Shown: piece after piece, positions 41,742 to 50,119 of the stretch
Position numbering within the stretch: position 1 is the stretch's first letter
Layout of the letters: the number at the start of each line of letters is the position of its first letter
DNA from: Bacillota bacterium
GTDB lineage: Bacteria > Bacillota > Bacilli > Alicyclobacillales > SLC66
NCBI GenBank assembly: GCA_021828865.1
Contig: JAJZCW010000013.1
Span: 29,505-93,504, forward strand
DNA: 64,000 nt
Reading direction: 5' to 3'
Program-made: the position numbers and the translations under genes
Notes under the pieces: generated by a model
Database searches by the model: none
What the model was told of the DNA's origin: nothing
The model's input: the letters and a program-made list of their open reading frames with translations, nothing else

Positions 41742-43418
41742 ATGAAAGTGGTCATCGCTGGAGGAGTGGCTGTAGGGGCAGGAACCGCAGCTAGACTGAG
41801 AAGACTCAATGAGAAGGCGGAAATCATTCTTTTAGAGAAAGGTGAATATGTTTCCTTTGCGAACTGTGGTCTTCCTTATTACATTGCTGGGGAAATCAAA
41901 GATCGGGAAGAACTGCTTTTAAATACTCCTGAAAGTTTACGTGCGCGTTTTCACATAGATGTGCGTGTGAAAAATGAATTGGTGGAAGTTGATCGACAAA
42001 ACAAAACGGTGAAAATCCTCAATCATGACAATGGGGAAACTTACGTGGAGAATTATGACAAATTGGTACTGGCTCAAGGAGCAGCCCCCATTCGTCCTCC
42101 TATTCCGGGGATTGATTTTTCCAATGTGTATCAGTTGCGGTCTGTTCCTGATGTGGATGCCATTCAGGAAAGAATCAGCAGTGGACAAGTGAAAAAAGCG
42201 GTTGTCATTGGAGCAGGTTTTATTGGCATCGAAATGGTGGAAGCATTCTTAGCCAGAGGGTTGGAGGTCGCACTGATTGAAAAGGCGCCGCAAATTATGC
42301 CGCCATCTGATCCTGAAATGACCATTCCCATTGTAAAAGCATTGGAAAAAGCCGGAGTAGAATTGATTCTGAATGATGGAATTCAGTCCCTTAAAGGCGA
42401 TAGCGTTGCTGAACGGGTAGTGCTTGAATCCGGCAAGGAAATCACTGGGGATGTATTCCTCTTGGGCCTCGGTGTTCGTCCGGATTCATCCATCGCAAAG
42501 CAAACTAAGCTCGAGCTAGGTATTGCGGGGTCGTTGAAAGTTAACGAGCATCTGCAAACGAGTGATCCGGATATTTATGCGGCGGGTGATTTGGCAGACA
42601 GTACCTTTAAATCGACAGGTGAGGATACTTGGATTCCCCTCGCGGGACCAGCCAATAAACAAGCTAGGGCGATTGCCAATCATATCATGGGAAGACCAGG
42701 GAAATTCTCGGGAGTACTCGGCACTTCCATCGTACGATTTCAAAAAGAAGTGTTGGCGCAAACAGGACTTACAGAAAAGACTGCGAAAAGATCTAATATC
42801 CCGTACAAGGTGTCTTATACCATTTCCAAGCATCATGCAGGGTATTATCCGGGTGCGAAGGATATGATTATTAAATTGTTGTTTGCGCCAGATGATGGAA
42901 AGGTCCTTGGTGCACAGATCACAGGTACGGAAGGGATCGATAAACGCATCGATGTGATTGCCACCGCTATTTATTCCGAGCTTACCGTGGCAGATCTGAT
43001 GGAGTTAGATCTGGCATATGCTCCGCCGTTTGGCGCGGCTAAGGATCCGATTATCATGGCGGCAATGACCGCGCAAAATATTTTGGATTCACTCTTAAAT
43101 GTTGTACAAACAGAGCATTTTGACATGTTTGCACCAGGTGTCCAAATCGTAGACGTGCGTGATCCACACGAAACAGCAAAAGGGATAATCGAAGGAGCGA
43201 AACTCATTCCGTTGCCAGGGTTTCGAGATCATATCAGTGAGCTCGATCCGAAGCGACCAGTCGTGCTCTATTGCCGAAGTGGTTTCAGGAGCTATGTGGC
43301 TACTCGAATTTTGCGCCTGAATGGGTTTGAAGCTGTCTACAATTGGGCAGGGGGATATACTCTTTGGGAGTTGTGGAAAGACTGGTATGCGAAAGAAGCA
43401 TCGAAGACTTTAGTCTAA
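41742..43418 (+). CDS. CoA-disulfide reductase with C-terminal rhodanese domain
   Basis: A FAD/NAD(P)H oxidoreductase of the pyridine nucleotide-disulfide class. AGGVAVGAGTAARLRRL is the FAD-binding loop (modified GxGxxG); the single redox Cys sits in SFANCGLPYYIAGEI, as in CoA-disulfide reductase and NADH oxidase; GAGFIGIEMVEAFL binds NAD(P)H; YAAGDLADS ends the core. Residues ~455-550 are a rhodanese domain with active Cys in LYCRSGFRSY. Such CoADR-RHD fusions reduce CoA or bacillithiol persulfides and handle sulfane sulfur. ATG follows TAGGAGG. Confidence 0.93.
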   Translation: MKVVIAGGVAVGAGTAARLRRLNEKAEIILLEKGEYVSFANCGLPYYIAGEIKDREELLLNTPESLRARFHIDVRVKNELVEVDRQNKTVKILNHDNGETYVENYDKLVLAQGAAPIRPPIPGIDFSNVYQLRSVPDVDAIQERISSGQVKKAVVIGAGFIGIEMVEAFLARGLEVALIEKAPQIMPPSDPEMTIPIVKALEKAGVELILNDGIQSLKGDSVAERVVLESGKEITGDVFLLGLGVRPDSSIAKQTKLELGIAGSLKVNEHLQTSDPDIYAAGDLADSTFKSTGEDTWIPLAGPANKQARAIANHIMGRPGKFSGVLGTSIVRFQKEVLAQTGLTEKTAKRSNIPYKVSYTISKHHAGYYPGAKDMIIKLLFAPDDGKVLGAQITGTEGIDKRIDVIATAIYSELTVADLMELDLAYAPPFGAAKDPIIMAAMTAQNILDSLLNVVQTEHFDMFAPGVQIVDVRDPHETAKGIIEGAKLIPLPGFRDHISELDPKRPVVLYCRSGFRSYVATRILRLNGFEAVYNWAGGYTLWELWKDWYAKEASKTLV

Positions 43419-43434
43419 TTCATTTAAAGCCAAT

Positions 43435-43467
43435 AAAAATCACCTACTCTTTGGGTGGGTGATTTTT
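43435..43467. terminator. Bidirectional terminator between convergent genes
   Basis: AAAAATCACC pairs with GGTGATTTTT around a ~13-base loop; T runs on either strand. It overlaps the last bases of the kinase gene. Confidence 0.85.
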
Positions 43468-44566
43468 ATTTTGCGGAGATTTTGGTCAATGCCTGTAACA
43501 TGCTTTGTTTGGCTTCATAATGGGCGGGTATCATAAATTCCCAAGTGGCTCCACTTCCTAGCTGAGAAGTGACAGTGGCGGATCCGCCTAATATTTTACA
43601 TCGTTCTTTGATGGAATTAATTCCGTAATGGCGAGGATCTGCCTGCTCTATTTCCGGATCAAATCCAATTCCATCGTCAGTTATGATTATTCCCATCTCA
43701 TTCGGTGTTCGGAGAAAAGTCAACTGCACGTTATGAGCATGTGAGTGTTTTTGAATATTGGTGAGCACTTCTTTTACCATTCTTGCGAGCTGTACTTCTA
43801 CGCGGTCAGCCCATGGTGATCCTGTATCCTCAATATTAACCTCTGTTTTGATGCCGGAGCGAAGTTCCAACTGGATAGCATGTTCGCGTATAAATTGGAA
43901 GAAGTCCGTCTCCAATTCAAAATTAAGGTCATAAAGGGAATTCCGTAATTCCTTGATGGACCTGTCAATTACCTGACTGATAGTAGATAACTCGTCCGCA
44001 ATCGTATGAAAGGATACGACTTTGGCATCTGCCCATTCTCTTCGCAATTGTTTTAATCGTAAACCCGTATAAGCTAGGTCCTGAGCGACGGTGTCGTGAA
44101 GGTCACGGGCAATTCTTTCTCGTTCTTCAACAGTATAACGAAGCGCATCATTCATAATACGCTCCTGTTCTAATTTTTTTTGTAATGAAATATCGCGCAT
44201 GGACATTAGTACAAATGACTCATGATTATGCCAAGGAATATAGCTATAACTTATACTAATGGGAAAGGTTCTGCCATCTTTGTGCCGAACATTTAGCTGT
44301 TCTGAATTGATTGAGGCACGCTTCAACAAAACGGTGCATCCAAGGCATTGTTCTTCGAGCACCTCATGTCCAAAACGATCACAGTGAACAAAATGTCCGC
44401 ACGTCACTTCGTTCAATTTGTTGGGATAACCGAACCAATCCTTTGCGGTTTGGTTCAAATAACGCACCCTGAGCTGATTGTCGAGCACAATATACCCGTC
44501 ACTTGCCTGATCAAAGAGTGTCTGAAAGAAGGAAAGGTCAACCCATTCTTCTTCGGCCTTAGCCAC
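43466..44566 (-). CDS. Sensor histidine kinase (HisKA_3) with Cys-rich PAS domain
   Basis: About 366 cytoplasmic residues with no membrane helix. The PAS domain (ASDGYIVLDNQLRVRYLN) has an inserted set of four Cys (TCGHFVHCDRFG then EEQCLGC), which could bind an iron-sulfur cluster or zinc or form redox disulfides. The kinase core has the HisKA_3 H box ERERIARDLHDTVAQDL and HATPase N and G boxes (EVLTNIQKHSHA, ITDDGIGFD). GTG 44566 has GGAGGG eight bases upstream; an upstream in-frame ATG lacks one. It sits beside a thiol/persulfide reductase gene, hinting at redox sensing. Confidence 0.9.
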   Translation of the reverse strand: MAKAEEEWVDLSFFQTLFDQASDGYIVLDNQLRVRYLNQTAKDWFGYPNKLNEVTCGHFVHCDRFGHEVLEEQCLGCTVLLKRASINSEQLNVRHKDGRTFPISISYSYIPWHNHESFVLMSMRDISLQKKLEQERIMNDALRYTVEERERIARDLHDTVAQDLAYTGLRLKQLRREWADAKVVSFHTIADELSTISQVIDRSIKELRNSLYDLNFELETDFFQFIREHAIQLELRSGIKTEVNIEDTGSPWADRVEVQLARMVKEVLTNIQKHSHAHNVQLTFLRTPNEMGIIITDDGIGFDPEIEQADPRHYGINSIKERCKILGGSATVTSQLGSGATWEFMIPAHYEAKQSMLQALTKISAK

Positions 44567-44783
44567 TGTGACTTCCCTCCTCACAACAAGTTCATCTGAC
44601 ATATACAGTATATCAGAACTATTAATAAAATAGCACATTTCACTCATGATAAACAATCTGTACCATAGAATATGTGGTATCAGGGTGATTTGTTGCCATT
44701 AAAAAGAGGAATTAATGAATATAACTCTTTGCGATTCGCACACTATAGGTGTGTTTATCATTTCATAAAGGTTGGTGTTGTAT

Positions 44784-45002
44784 GTGCCGAATCCGGATGA
44801 TCGTAGTGATAACGTAGAAAAATTGCAACGTAACATTGAAAACACACAGGCCAATATGAGGGACTCTAGGGAGACGCTGAGGGCGTATGACAATCAGATG
44901 AACGAAAAGGAAAGGGAGAAAATGATCGAAAAAAATGAGCGAAGAAGAGAGGCGATCCAAGGATTTCGTGAAGAAATACAGGACGAGGTTCGTGATCATT
45001 AA
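44784..45002 (+). CDS. tlp: Small acid-soluble spore protein Tlp
   Basis: About 72 charged residues beginning PNPDDRSDNVEKLQRNIENT and containing EKNERRREAIQGFREEI, a clear match to Tlp of Bacillus spores. GTG 44784 reproduces the family N terminus; TTG 44778 is better spaced from AAAGG. Its presence is direct evidence for endospore formation. Confidence 0.9.
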   Translation: MPNPDDRSDNVEKLQRNIENTQANMRDSRETLRAYDNQMNEKEREKMIEKNERRREAIQGFREEIQDEVRDH

Positions 45003-45030
45003 ATTATATGAAGGAAAATAGAAAAACGAC

Positions 45031-45070
45031 TTGACGCGGGACACGAGTTTTTGTTATTCTACTCGTGTTC
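45031..45070 (+). promoter_or_regulatory. Promoter of the tRNA array with overlapping hairpin
   Basis: TTGACG (45031-45036), 18-base spacer, TATTCT (45055-45060). ACACGAG / CTCGTGT (starting 45041 and ending near 45070) encloses the -10 box, followed by TCTCTTTT; it could double as the terminator of tlp. Confidence 0.65.
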
Positions 45071-45079
45071 TCTTTTCAT

Positions 45080-45156
45080 GTGCCCTTAGCTCAGCTGGAT
45101 AGAGCGTTTGACTACGAATCAAAAGGTCGGGAGTTCGAATCTCTCAGGGCACGCCA
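45080..45156 (+). tRNA. tRNA-Arg(ACG)
   Basis: Acceptor GTGCCCT / AGGGCAC, discriminator G, CCA encoded. Anticodon loop CTACGAA gives ACG. Confidence 0.95.
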
Positions 45157-45160
45157 TTAA

Positions 45161-45246
45161 GCCGAAGTGGCGGAATAGGCAGACGCACGCGCCTCAAAAG
45201 CGCGCGGGTGATCCCCGTGCCGGTTCGAGTCCGGCCTTCGGCACCA
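45161..45246 (+). tRNA. tRNA-Leu(CAA)
   Basis: Acceptor GCCGAAG / CTTCGGC, discriminator A, CCA encoded, long variable arm. Anticodon loop CTCAAAA gives CAA. Confidence 0.95.
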
Positions 45247-45253
45247 GTGTACT

Positions 45254-45329
45254 GGGGCTATAGCTCAGATGGTAGAGCGCTTGAATCGCACTCAAGAGGT
45301 CAGCGGTTCGATTCCGCTTAGCTCCACCA
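45254..45329 (+). tRNA. tRNA-Ala(CGC)
   Basis: Acceptor GGGGCTA / TAGCTCC with the alanine G3-U70 pair, discriminator A, CCA encoded. Anticodon loop ATCGCAC gives CGC. Confidence 0.93.
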
Positions 45330-45332
45330 CAT

Positions 45333-45407
45333 TCCTCGATAGCTCAGCGGTAGAGCATTCGGCTGTTAACCGAAGGGTCGTAGGTTCGAATCCTACTCGG
45401 GGAGCCA
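45333..45407 (+). tRNA. tRNA-Asn(GTT)
   Basis: Acceptor TCCTCGA / TCGGGGA, discriminator G, CCA encoded. Anticodon loop CTGTTAA gives GTT. Confidence 0.95.
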
Positions 45408-45414
45408 CTAAATT

Positions 45415-45489
45415 GGCCCCATGGTCAAGCGGTTAAGACACCGCCCTTTCACGGCGGAATCAGGGGTTCGAATCCCCTTGGGGTCACCA
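45415..45489 (+). tRNA. tRNA-Glu(TTC)
   Basis: Acceptor GGCCCCA / TGGGGTC, discriminator A, CCA encoded. Anticodon loop CTTTCAC gives TTC. Confidence 0.95.
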
Positions 45490-45508
45490 GTTTTTATTTG
45501 CAGATGAT

Positions 45509-45664
45509 TCTGACGTGGAGATGCGATGTGGATCTGAAGCAAATCAAGGCAAAGAGACACGAGCAAATCAAGGAAGATCAGGAGCAAGCGAGTGGAGCGT
45601 ACTTTTGGTACGTGACCGAGCGGGTGAATGAATCTGACGCAGAGATGCGATGTGGATCTGAAGC
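45509..45664 (+). repeat. 32-bp direct repeat in the tRNA-Glu/tRNA-Val spacer
   Basis: 45509-45540 and 45633-45664 match at 30 of 32 positions (shared core GAGATGCGATGTGGATCTGA). Between them AGCAAATCAAGG occurs twice. The 184-base spacer is much longer than the others in the array; its open reading frame looks like a by-product of the repeats. Confidence 0.8.
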
Positions 45665-45673
45665 CGCAGACAC

Positions 45674-45745
45674 GGGCGGTTAGCTCAGGGGGAGAGCACT
45701 CGCTTCACACGCGAGGGGTCGGCAGTTCGATCCTGCCACTGCCCA
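45674..45745 (+). tRNA. tRNA-Val(CAC)
   Basis: Acceptor GGGCGGT / ACTGCCC, discriminator A, no CCA encoded. Anticodon loop TTCACAC gives CAC. Confidence 0.92.
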
Positions 45746-45760
45746 TTTACAATCTCATAT

Positions 45761-45836
45761 CGCGGGGTGGAGCAGTTGGCAGCTCGTCGGGCTCATAACC
45801 CGAAGGTCGCAGGTTCGAGTCCTGCCCCCGCAACCA
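45761..45836 (+). tRNA. Initiator tRNA-fMet(CAT)
   Basis: The first base C faces A at position 72 (CGCGGGG versus CCCCGCA), the mismatch that marks initiator tRNA; three G-C pairs (GGG/CCC) border the anticodon loop CTCATAA. CCA encoded. Confidence 0.95.
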
Positions 45837-45841
45837 AATTT

Positions 45842-45915
45842 GGGCCCATAGCTCAGTTGGCTAGAGCACACGACTGATAATCGTGAGGTCAGTGGTTCGA
45901 GTCCACTTGGGCCCA
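45842..45915 (+). tRNA. tRNA-Ile(GAT)
   Basis: Acceptor GGGCCCA / TGGGCCC, discriminator A, no CCA encoded. Anticodon loop CTGATAA gives GAT. Confidence 0.95.
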
Positions 45916-45982
45916 TCCGATAAACCTTGAGAAATCAATGAAGTGCTAATGTGAAAATCGAGCCAAACTGTATATTGCAAAA

Positions 45983-46020
45983 CGCCTGCCGGTATCCCAA
46001 GATACTGACAGGCGCTTTTT
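45983..46020 (+). terminator. Terminator of the tRNA array
   Basis: CGCCTG / CAGGCG outer stem and GTATC / GATAC inner stem, then TTTTTG. Confidence 0.88.
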
Positions 46021-46082
46021 GTTGGTTTGTTCACTCAGACAATGGTAATGTGGTACTGAAAGAAACTGGGCCGAGGTATATC

Positions 46083-46588
46083 ATGGTTCCCTTGAAGACC
46101 TCGATAGTCTTCGCTTTGGCGCTTTCTCTGCGGACGGCGGTCGTGTCGCTTTCGCCGACCGTGCATGGTGAGGTTGATAAGCCCTTCGTTCCAATACTGA
46201 TCAACATCGCCAGTGACAATGGCTTCTCTGCCTACACCGGAGAAGGAATCAATCGCTGACCGCTGTACACCGACTTGATGCGGCACATCTTTACCGCCTT
46301 GCTTTGGAAAAGGCGCCAGCTCGATCACGTCTGTATGGTTGTGCAGAAGAAGGAGTGCCATTTCGTGACATCGCGAGTGTCATCGGAAAGCACCTGAATC
46401 TGCCAGTGGTCAGTATTTCACGTGAAGAGGCAGATGCGCACTTTGGTTTTCTTGGGGCAATTTCGTCACTCGATATCCCCAGTATACTGCCAGGGTCAGG
46501 CGTAGTGACTCAGAAACTCTTGGACTGGTGGCCTGTGAATCCGGGGCTCATCGCGGATCTCGATCAAGGCCACTACTTCAACCACTGA
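46083..46588 (+). pseudogene. Frameshifted NAD-dependent epimerase/SDR-type protein fragment
   Basis: Two frames read as one protein. The first gives TAVVSLSPTVHGEVDKPFVPI and SAYTGEGINR, then hits TGA at 46258; the second continues at once with VHRLDAAHLYRLALEKAP, EGVPFRDIASVIGKHLNLP, DAHFGFLGAI and GLIADLDQGHYF. These are the C-terminal half of extended SDR (nucleoside-sugar epimerase-like) proteins, in which GINR is followed by WPAVHRLDAA. The N-terminal Rossmann half is missing. A small deletion near 46258 broke the frame. Confidence 0.8.
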
Positions 46589-46732
46589 TTTGTACCTAAG
46601 GTCACGATGTATGAAATCTAGTGCGAGTAGAAACGTTCCAAATTCTTGTGGAAGCAAGTAGAGTGATGGAGAGATGTGGCGTTTTGGATTGGAAAAGAAG
46701 TCTGCAATAGCAAGTCTCAGACAAAAGTAAGC

Positions 46733-46915
46733 TTATTCAATACGAATATATTTTGCCTCTCTATTCATAAGTCCCTTATACACAGGGAAATTCGGTTCGG
46801 CTACATGAACGAATTCTTGTCTTGACCAACAGTTGCATTCTGAACATTGCCAAATAACAACGTCCGCATAGATGTGTTCAGAAGTGGGTTTCTTCCTACT
46901 ATTAAGGTAGCTCAT
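46733..46915 (-). CDS. Cold-inducible protein YdjO-like
   Basis: Sixty residues beginning MSYLNSRKK, from ATG 46915 with AAAGGAGG seven bases upstream. The centre VIWQCSECNCWSRQEF matches the YdjO family first zinc-ribbon half (W-x-C-x2-x-C-x-x-W-x-R). The second half, normally with CxxC, reads EPNFPVYKGLM, so one Cys pair is lost. It neighbours the cold shock gene, consistent with cold-induced expression. Confidence 0.75.
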   Translation of the reverse strand: MSYLNSRKKPTSEHIYADVVIWQCSECNCWSRQEFVHVAEPNFPVYKGLMNREAKYIRIE

Positions 46916-46965
46916 TGATATGCCTCCTTTCATACAATTAGGTAGATGATGTAGTAATACAAACA

Positions 46966-47010
46966 GGGACTGTCTTTAAGGTATTTAAGCAACACCTTAT
47001 GGACAGTCCC
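46966..47010 (-). terminator. Hairpin after the cold shock gene
   Basis: GGGACTGTC / GACAGTCCC outer stem and AAGGT / ACCTT inner stem. There is no long T run on the minus strand, so termination strength is uncertain. Confidence 0.6.
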
Positions 47011-47026
47011 ATGATTATTTAAGAAA

Positions 47027-47221
47027 TTAAGCTACGTTTTCGGCTTGGGGTCCCTTTGGCCCTTGCACCACGTCAAATTTCACTCGCTGTCCTTCTTCCA
47101 AAGAACGATAACCATTTCCTTGGATAGCGGTAAAATGAACAAATACGTCATCACCGTTCTCGCGAGTAATGAAGCCAAAGCCCTTATCTGCATTAAACCA
47201 TTTTACGATTCCTTGTTCCAT
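47027..47221 (-). CDS. csp: Cold shock protein (CspA family)
   Basis: Sixty-four residues: [19 protein letters not shown] has RNP1 (KGFGFI) and DVFVHFTAI has RNP2; [17 protein letters not shown] closes the OB fold. RNA chaperone at low temperature. Start ATG with AAGGAGG. A leader with a strong hairpin lies upstream, as is usual for cold shock genes. Confidence 0.97.
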   Translation of the reverse strand: MEQGIVKWFNADKGFGFITRENGDDVFVHFTAIQGNGYRSLEEGQRVKFDVVQGPKGPQAENVA

Positions 47222-47291
47222 GTTATTTCCTCCTTATGCCCTTGGCAAAAACCATTTTTCAAAAATTACATACAAAACCAAAGGCACAAAA

Positions 47292-47337
47292 GCCGTTTTT
47301 CCTCTGCAATCCGAAGTGAAAGCAGAGAAAAAACGGC
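47292..47337 (-). promoter_or_regulatory. Strong hairpin in the csp upstream region; rest of 47338-47656 empty
   Basis: Sixteen-base arms (47292-47307 and 47322-47337; inner ends CCTCTGC and GCAGAG) pair with one mismatch. It may be part of the cold shock leader or a terminator on the minus strand (GGCTTTTG follows). From 47338 to 47656 I see only AT-rich sequence with no supported gene. Confidence 0.5.
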
Positions 47338-47656
47338 ACATTAAAATTATACCCTTAATCCGATGCACTCTGAATAATAGTACTATACTTTTTATTCAGA
47401 GGAAAGTCAAGGACATTTATCAAGACCTTAATAATTTAAATAATAGTGTATATTTTGGCTATTGTCTTGCAAGCATCGTTCGATCAGTTGTTTTACCATT
47501 TGACAATGGAAGATGAGTTATATCCATTGCATGAGATACGTCTCACAATGGCTTGCGGTTCCCATTAGCATCACTGGTGGAGCAGTATCATTTTTGTTGA
47601 GTCAGTAAACTCGTAAATCTGGATACAATGTTAAAAAAACGAAAGTAGGAATCCAG

Positions 47657-48441
47657 ATGCGAGTGTATGACAAAGAATTCAAAGAAGAAGCACTGAAATT
47701 ATCTGATGAGGGCGGACCATCAGCTGCCTCCACACAACTGGGGATCCCATCCACCACGCTTTATACATGGAGAAGCCAGCGGAAGCAGCATGGATCCTTG
47801 GCCTTTGTGGGCAGCGGTCACCAGCGGATCGATCCGAAAACGGCGGAATGGAGGGCGTTAGAAAAAAAATCAAGGAACTAGATTCCGCCTATGATATCTT
47901 GAAAAAGTCCCTCGCTTTTTTCGCAGAGAGCCAAAAGAAGTAGCGGCACGAGAATGATTTCGTTTTAGTTGGGCCCAGAGGGAAAAAGAGCACACCAAGC
48001 ACAGCGTGAAAGAAATGTGCTTGGTGTTGCGGGTCAGCTCATGCTGAAGAAGAAATACCATGCGAAGGGAATCACCAAGGCGGATCCCACTGCAAAGGCC
48101 AGTGAAAACCTGATTCAACAGAATTTCATCGCTGCTGCCCCCAATCAAAAGTGGTTGGGAGATATCACTGAAATCCCGACAGCAGATGGCAAGTTGTATC
48201 TCAGCGCTGTCTTAGATTGCTATGATGGCGCAAGAATGGAGTCCTTTTTTGCCACATTGAAGAAGGAATGCATGACAAAGTGAAAACAGAAGCGTTGAAA
48301 ATGGAGACGGTCAAAAGCATGGTGTTTCGATTCATCGAAGTTCACGATAACCGGAAACGGATTAACACCACGAACAGTGGTTATCCCCCTCTCATGAAAC
48401 GCGATCATTATTACCGCAAACAGTTATCACAGGTCATGTAA
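47657..48441 (+). pseudogene. IS3-family element remnant (orfA and internally deleted orfB)
   Basis: 47657 onward encodes the OrfA helix-turn-helix (YDKEFKEEALKLSDEGG, STTLYTWRSQRKQHG). At GAAAAAAAATC the frame must slip -1 to continue into IKELDSAYDILKKSLAFFAE, then a stop at 47941. OrfB survives in pieces: KADPTAKASENLIQQNF and WLGDITEIPTADGKLYLSAVLDCYDG (first two catalytic acids) run directly into ARMESFFATLKKE (third acid region), so the middle of the DDE domain is deleted; a frameshift precedes the tail VHDNRKRINTTNSG. No terminal inverted repeats recognised. Inactive. Confidence 0.85.
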
Positions 48442-48455
48442 GGGCGGGTAGCTAA

Positions 48456-48500
48456 GGTCTTGCTCCCAAGAGCTGTCGCAAGACCGTTTCCCATTTTTTT
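48456..48500 (+). terminator. Terminator-like hairpin after the IS3 remnant
   Basis: GGTCTTGC / GCAAGACC with a 14-base loop, followed after nine bases by seven T's. Confidence 0.65.
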
Positions 48501-48665
48501 TAGGGACTAGTTCGTCAAGGTCAGGTCGTATTTTCCAGGAAGGTTCGCCTGGAAAATCTCCACCTTTCCCTTGACTTCACCGACTGATCGCTAGTGTAGT
48601 GCCACTTTCCAGCATGACGAGTTTCATGACTAAACTAAATTTGACAATTCCACAAGTCACATGAA

Positions 48666-48860
48666 ATGGGGAGCGTCTTGAGGATGGACGGATGGGCTGT
48701 CTTATCAGGTGAGGAGTACGACCAGGTATGGTCGAGGGTGGATAATGGAGACTGGATAATCGAAATCTACCCTAGCGGTGATTATCTTCTTTCTCGCAAG
48801 GGACTTTTCATGGGGTATTTTAGGTCATCCATAGGAAAACACAATTACCATTTACAGTGA
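48666..48860 (+). CDS. Hypothetical small protein
   Basis: A 64-residue frame with GDWIIEIYPSGDYLLSRKG. GAGG lies eight bases before an internal ATG at 48693. No family recognised; codon usage is not convincing and it lies among gene debris. From 48861 to 49101 nothing is seen. Confidence 0.3.
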   Translation: MGSVLRMDGWAVLSGEEYDQVWSRVDNGDWIIEIYPSGDYLLSRKGLFMGYFRSSIGKHNYHLQ

Positions 48861-49101
48861 AAAACTAATTAGCTGTTTTTCACAATATCCGCCGATATTG
48901 CTTCACAAGGTGTTACAACGAAGCTGATTAGTGTGGGAAATTTCCAATATGTCCACTATCATACGTAATATTATGCATTGGAGCACTTCAGACATTATTG
49001 CAGTTACGGGCCGGAATACGCAGTAACTAAAGCAAAAACAGACAGCAGAAGAATATTGCAAACCGCTCTACATACAATATCCCCAAAATGGGGGGCTGGA
49101 A

Positions 49102-49732
49102 ATGAAGCGAGTTTTCAGATATATATTTAGTGCATGTTTATTGGCACTAGTTGTGCAATTTGTCTATTTTACTGAAGTTGGGGCATCAACAAAAAACCAA
49201 CTCAAGAACAAAAATTATTAGAGGATATCCCAATTCGCAGCTTGCATCAAAACAGCAAAGTCTATATGTTCTTATCAAGAATCAGACTGCGTATATCTTG
49301 GCAACTGACATGGTAAACCACAAGCAGGTGCTTCGATTGTTATTGGCATCCTTCCATGATTACAGGTGGGATCTTATTGCAGGTTCCGCGTTGACGATGA
49401 CCGATGAACCCAAGAAATTATGGAACAGCCATGCCAGCGTGAAAATACAAGGTAAACGGGGAAATCACTCTTTTTCGTTTGATCGGTGTTTATATGGCTA
49501 TACGATGGATTGCCGAGTGATTAGTTTTCGAATCAAAACAAAGTCCGGCTATATCCCTTTAAGGACGATTAATGGGCGATATTTCCTGAGGCTATTAACT
49601 GACGCTGAGAAAGAGGAATATCTAGAGACTCAGGGATTAAATGATAAAGGGATCGTTATTCAATCAGAAAATGGTTTGTTGAAACATAAGCCTCGGCAGT
49701 GGTCTCCGCGGCATAGTGAACTGTATGGTTGA
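49102..49732 (+). pseudogene. Frameshifted gene for a secreted protein of unknown function
   Basis: ATG 49102, after GGGGGG, opens a signal peptide (MKRVFRYIFSACLLALVVQF, cleavage near VGAS) but stops at TAG 49219. The continuation, KIIRGYPNSQLASKQQSLYVL to 49732, lies in another frame with no start of its own; the shift falls at the AACAAAAATTA run near 49208-49216. Joined, this would be a ~210-residue exported protein. The mature part is not recognised. Either a real mutation or a homopolymer sequencing error. Confidence 0.65.
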
Positions 49733-49888
49733 TAGTGAAAATATTGTGGTCATTTGTTGTCGTAAGGGGCTTATGGAATTTTTAGGCAGTTATCTTGAAC
49801 AAGACGACGGTATTGTTGACCGGATGTATTCACGTTGAACCTGTTCTCAGAATGGTATATACTCGATATATATCGTGGGGGTGGTTTT

Positions 49889-50119
49889 GTGGAGCGAGCA
49901 AAGATTTTTCAGTCAGGACGTAGCCAGGCGGTTCGTTTACCTAAAGAATTTCGTTTTAATGGTTCAGAAGTATTTGTGAAGCGCATTGGTAAAGCTGTTG
50001 TGCTATTACCCATGGACGACGCGTGGGACTCCTTGACTCAATCGCTGGCTCTATTCTCAGAAGACTTTATGGTCGAGCGGGGTCAATCGCAGGAGCAACA
50101 ACGTGAGGAGCTATTCTAA
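49889..50119 (+). CDS. vapB: VapB-type antitoxin (AbrB/MazE-like)
   Basis: Seventy-six residues from GTG 49889 (GGGGGTGG upstream). AKIFQSGRSQAVRLPKEFRF is the swapped-hairpin DNA-binding signature of VapB/AbrB proteins. The acidic, Gln-rich C terminus (VERGQSQEQQREELF) would bind the toxin. It overlaps vapC by one base (TAATG), the usual coupling in type II toxin-antitoxin pairs. Confidence 0.92.
   Translation: MERAKIFQSGRSQAVRLPKEFRFNGSEVFVKRIGKAVVLLPMDDAWDSLTQSLALFSEDFMVERGQSQEQQREELF

Noticed and set aside
45498..45683. 61-codon open frame between tRNA-Glu and tRNA-Val
   Set aside because: It is built from the 32-bp direct repeats, starts without a ribosome site and runs into the tRNA-Val gene.
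46035..46361. 108-codon minus-strand frame
   Set aside because: Antisense to the readable SDR fragment, which matches a known family in the plus direction.
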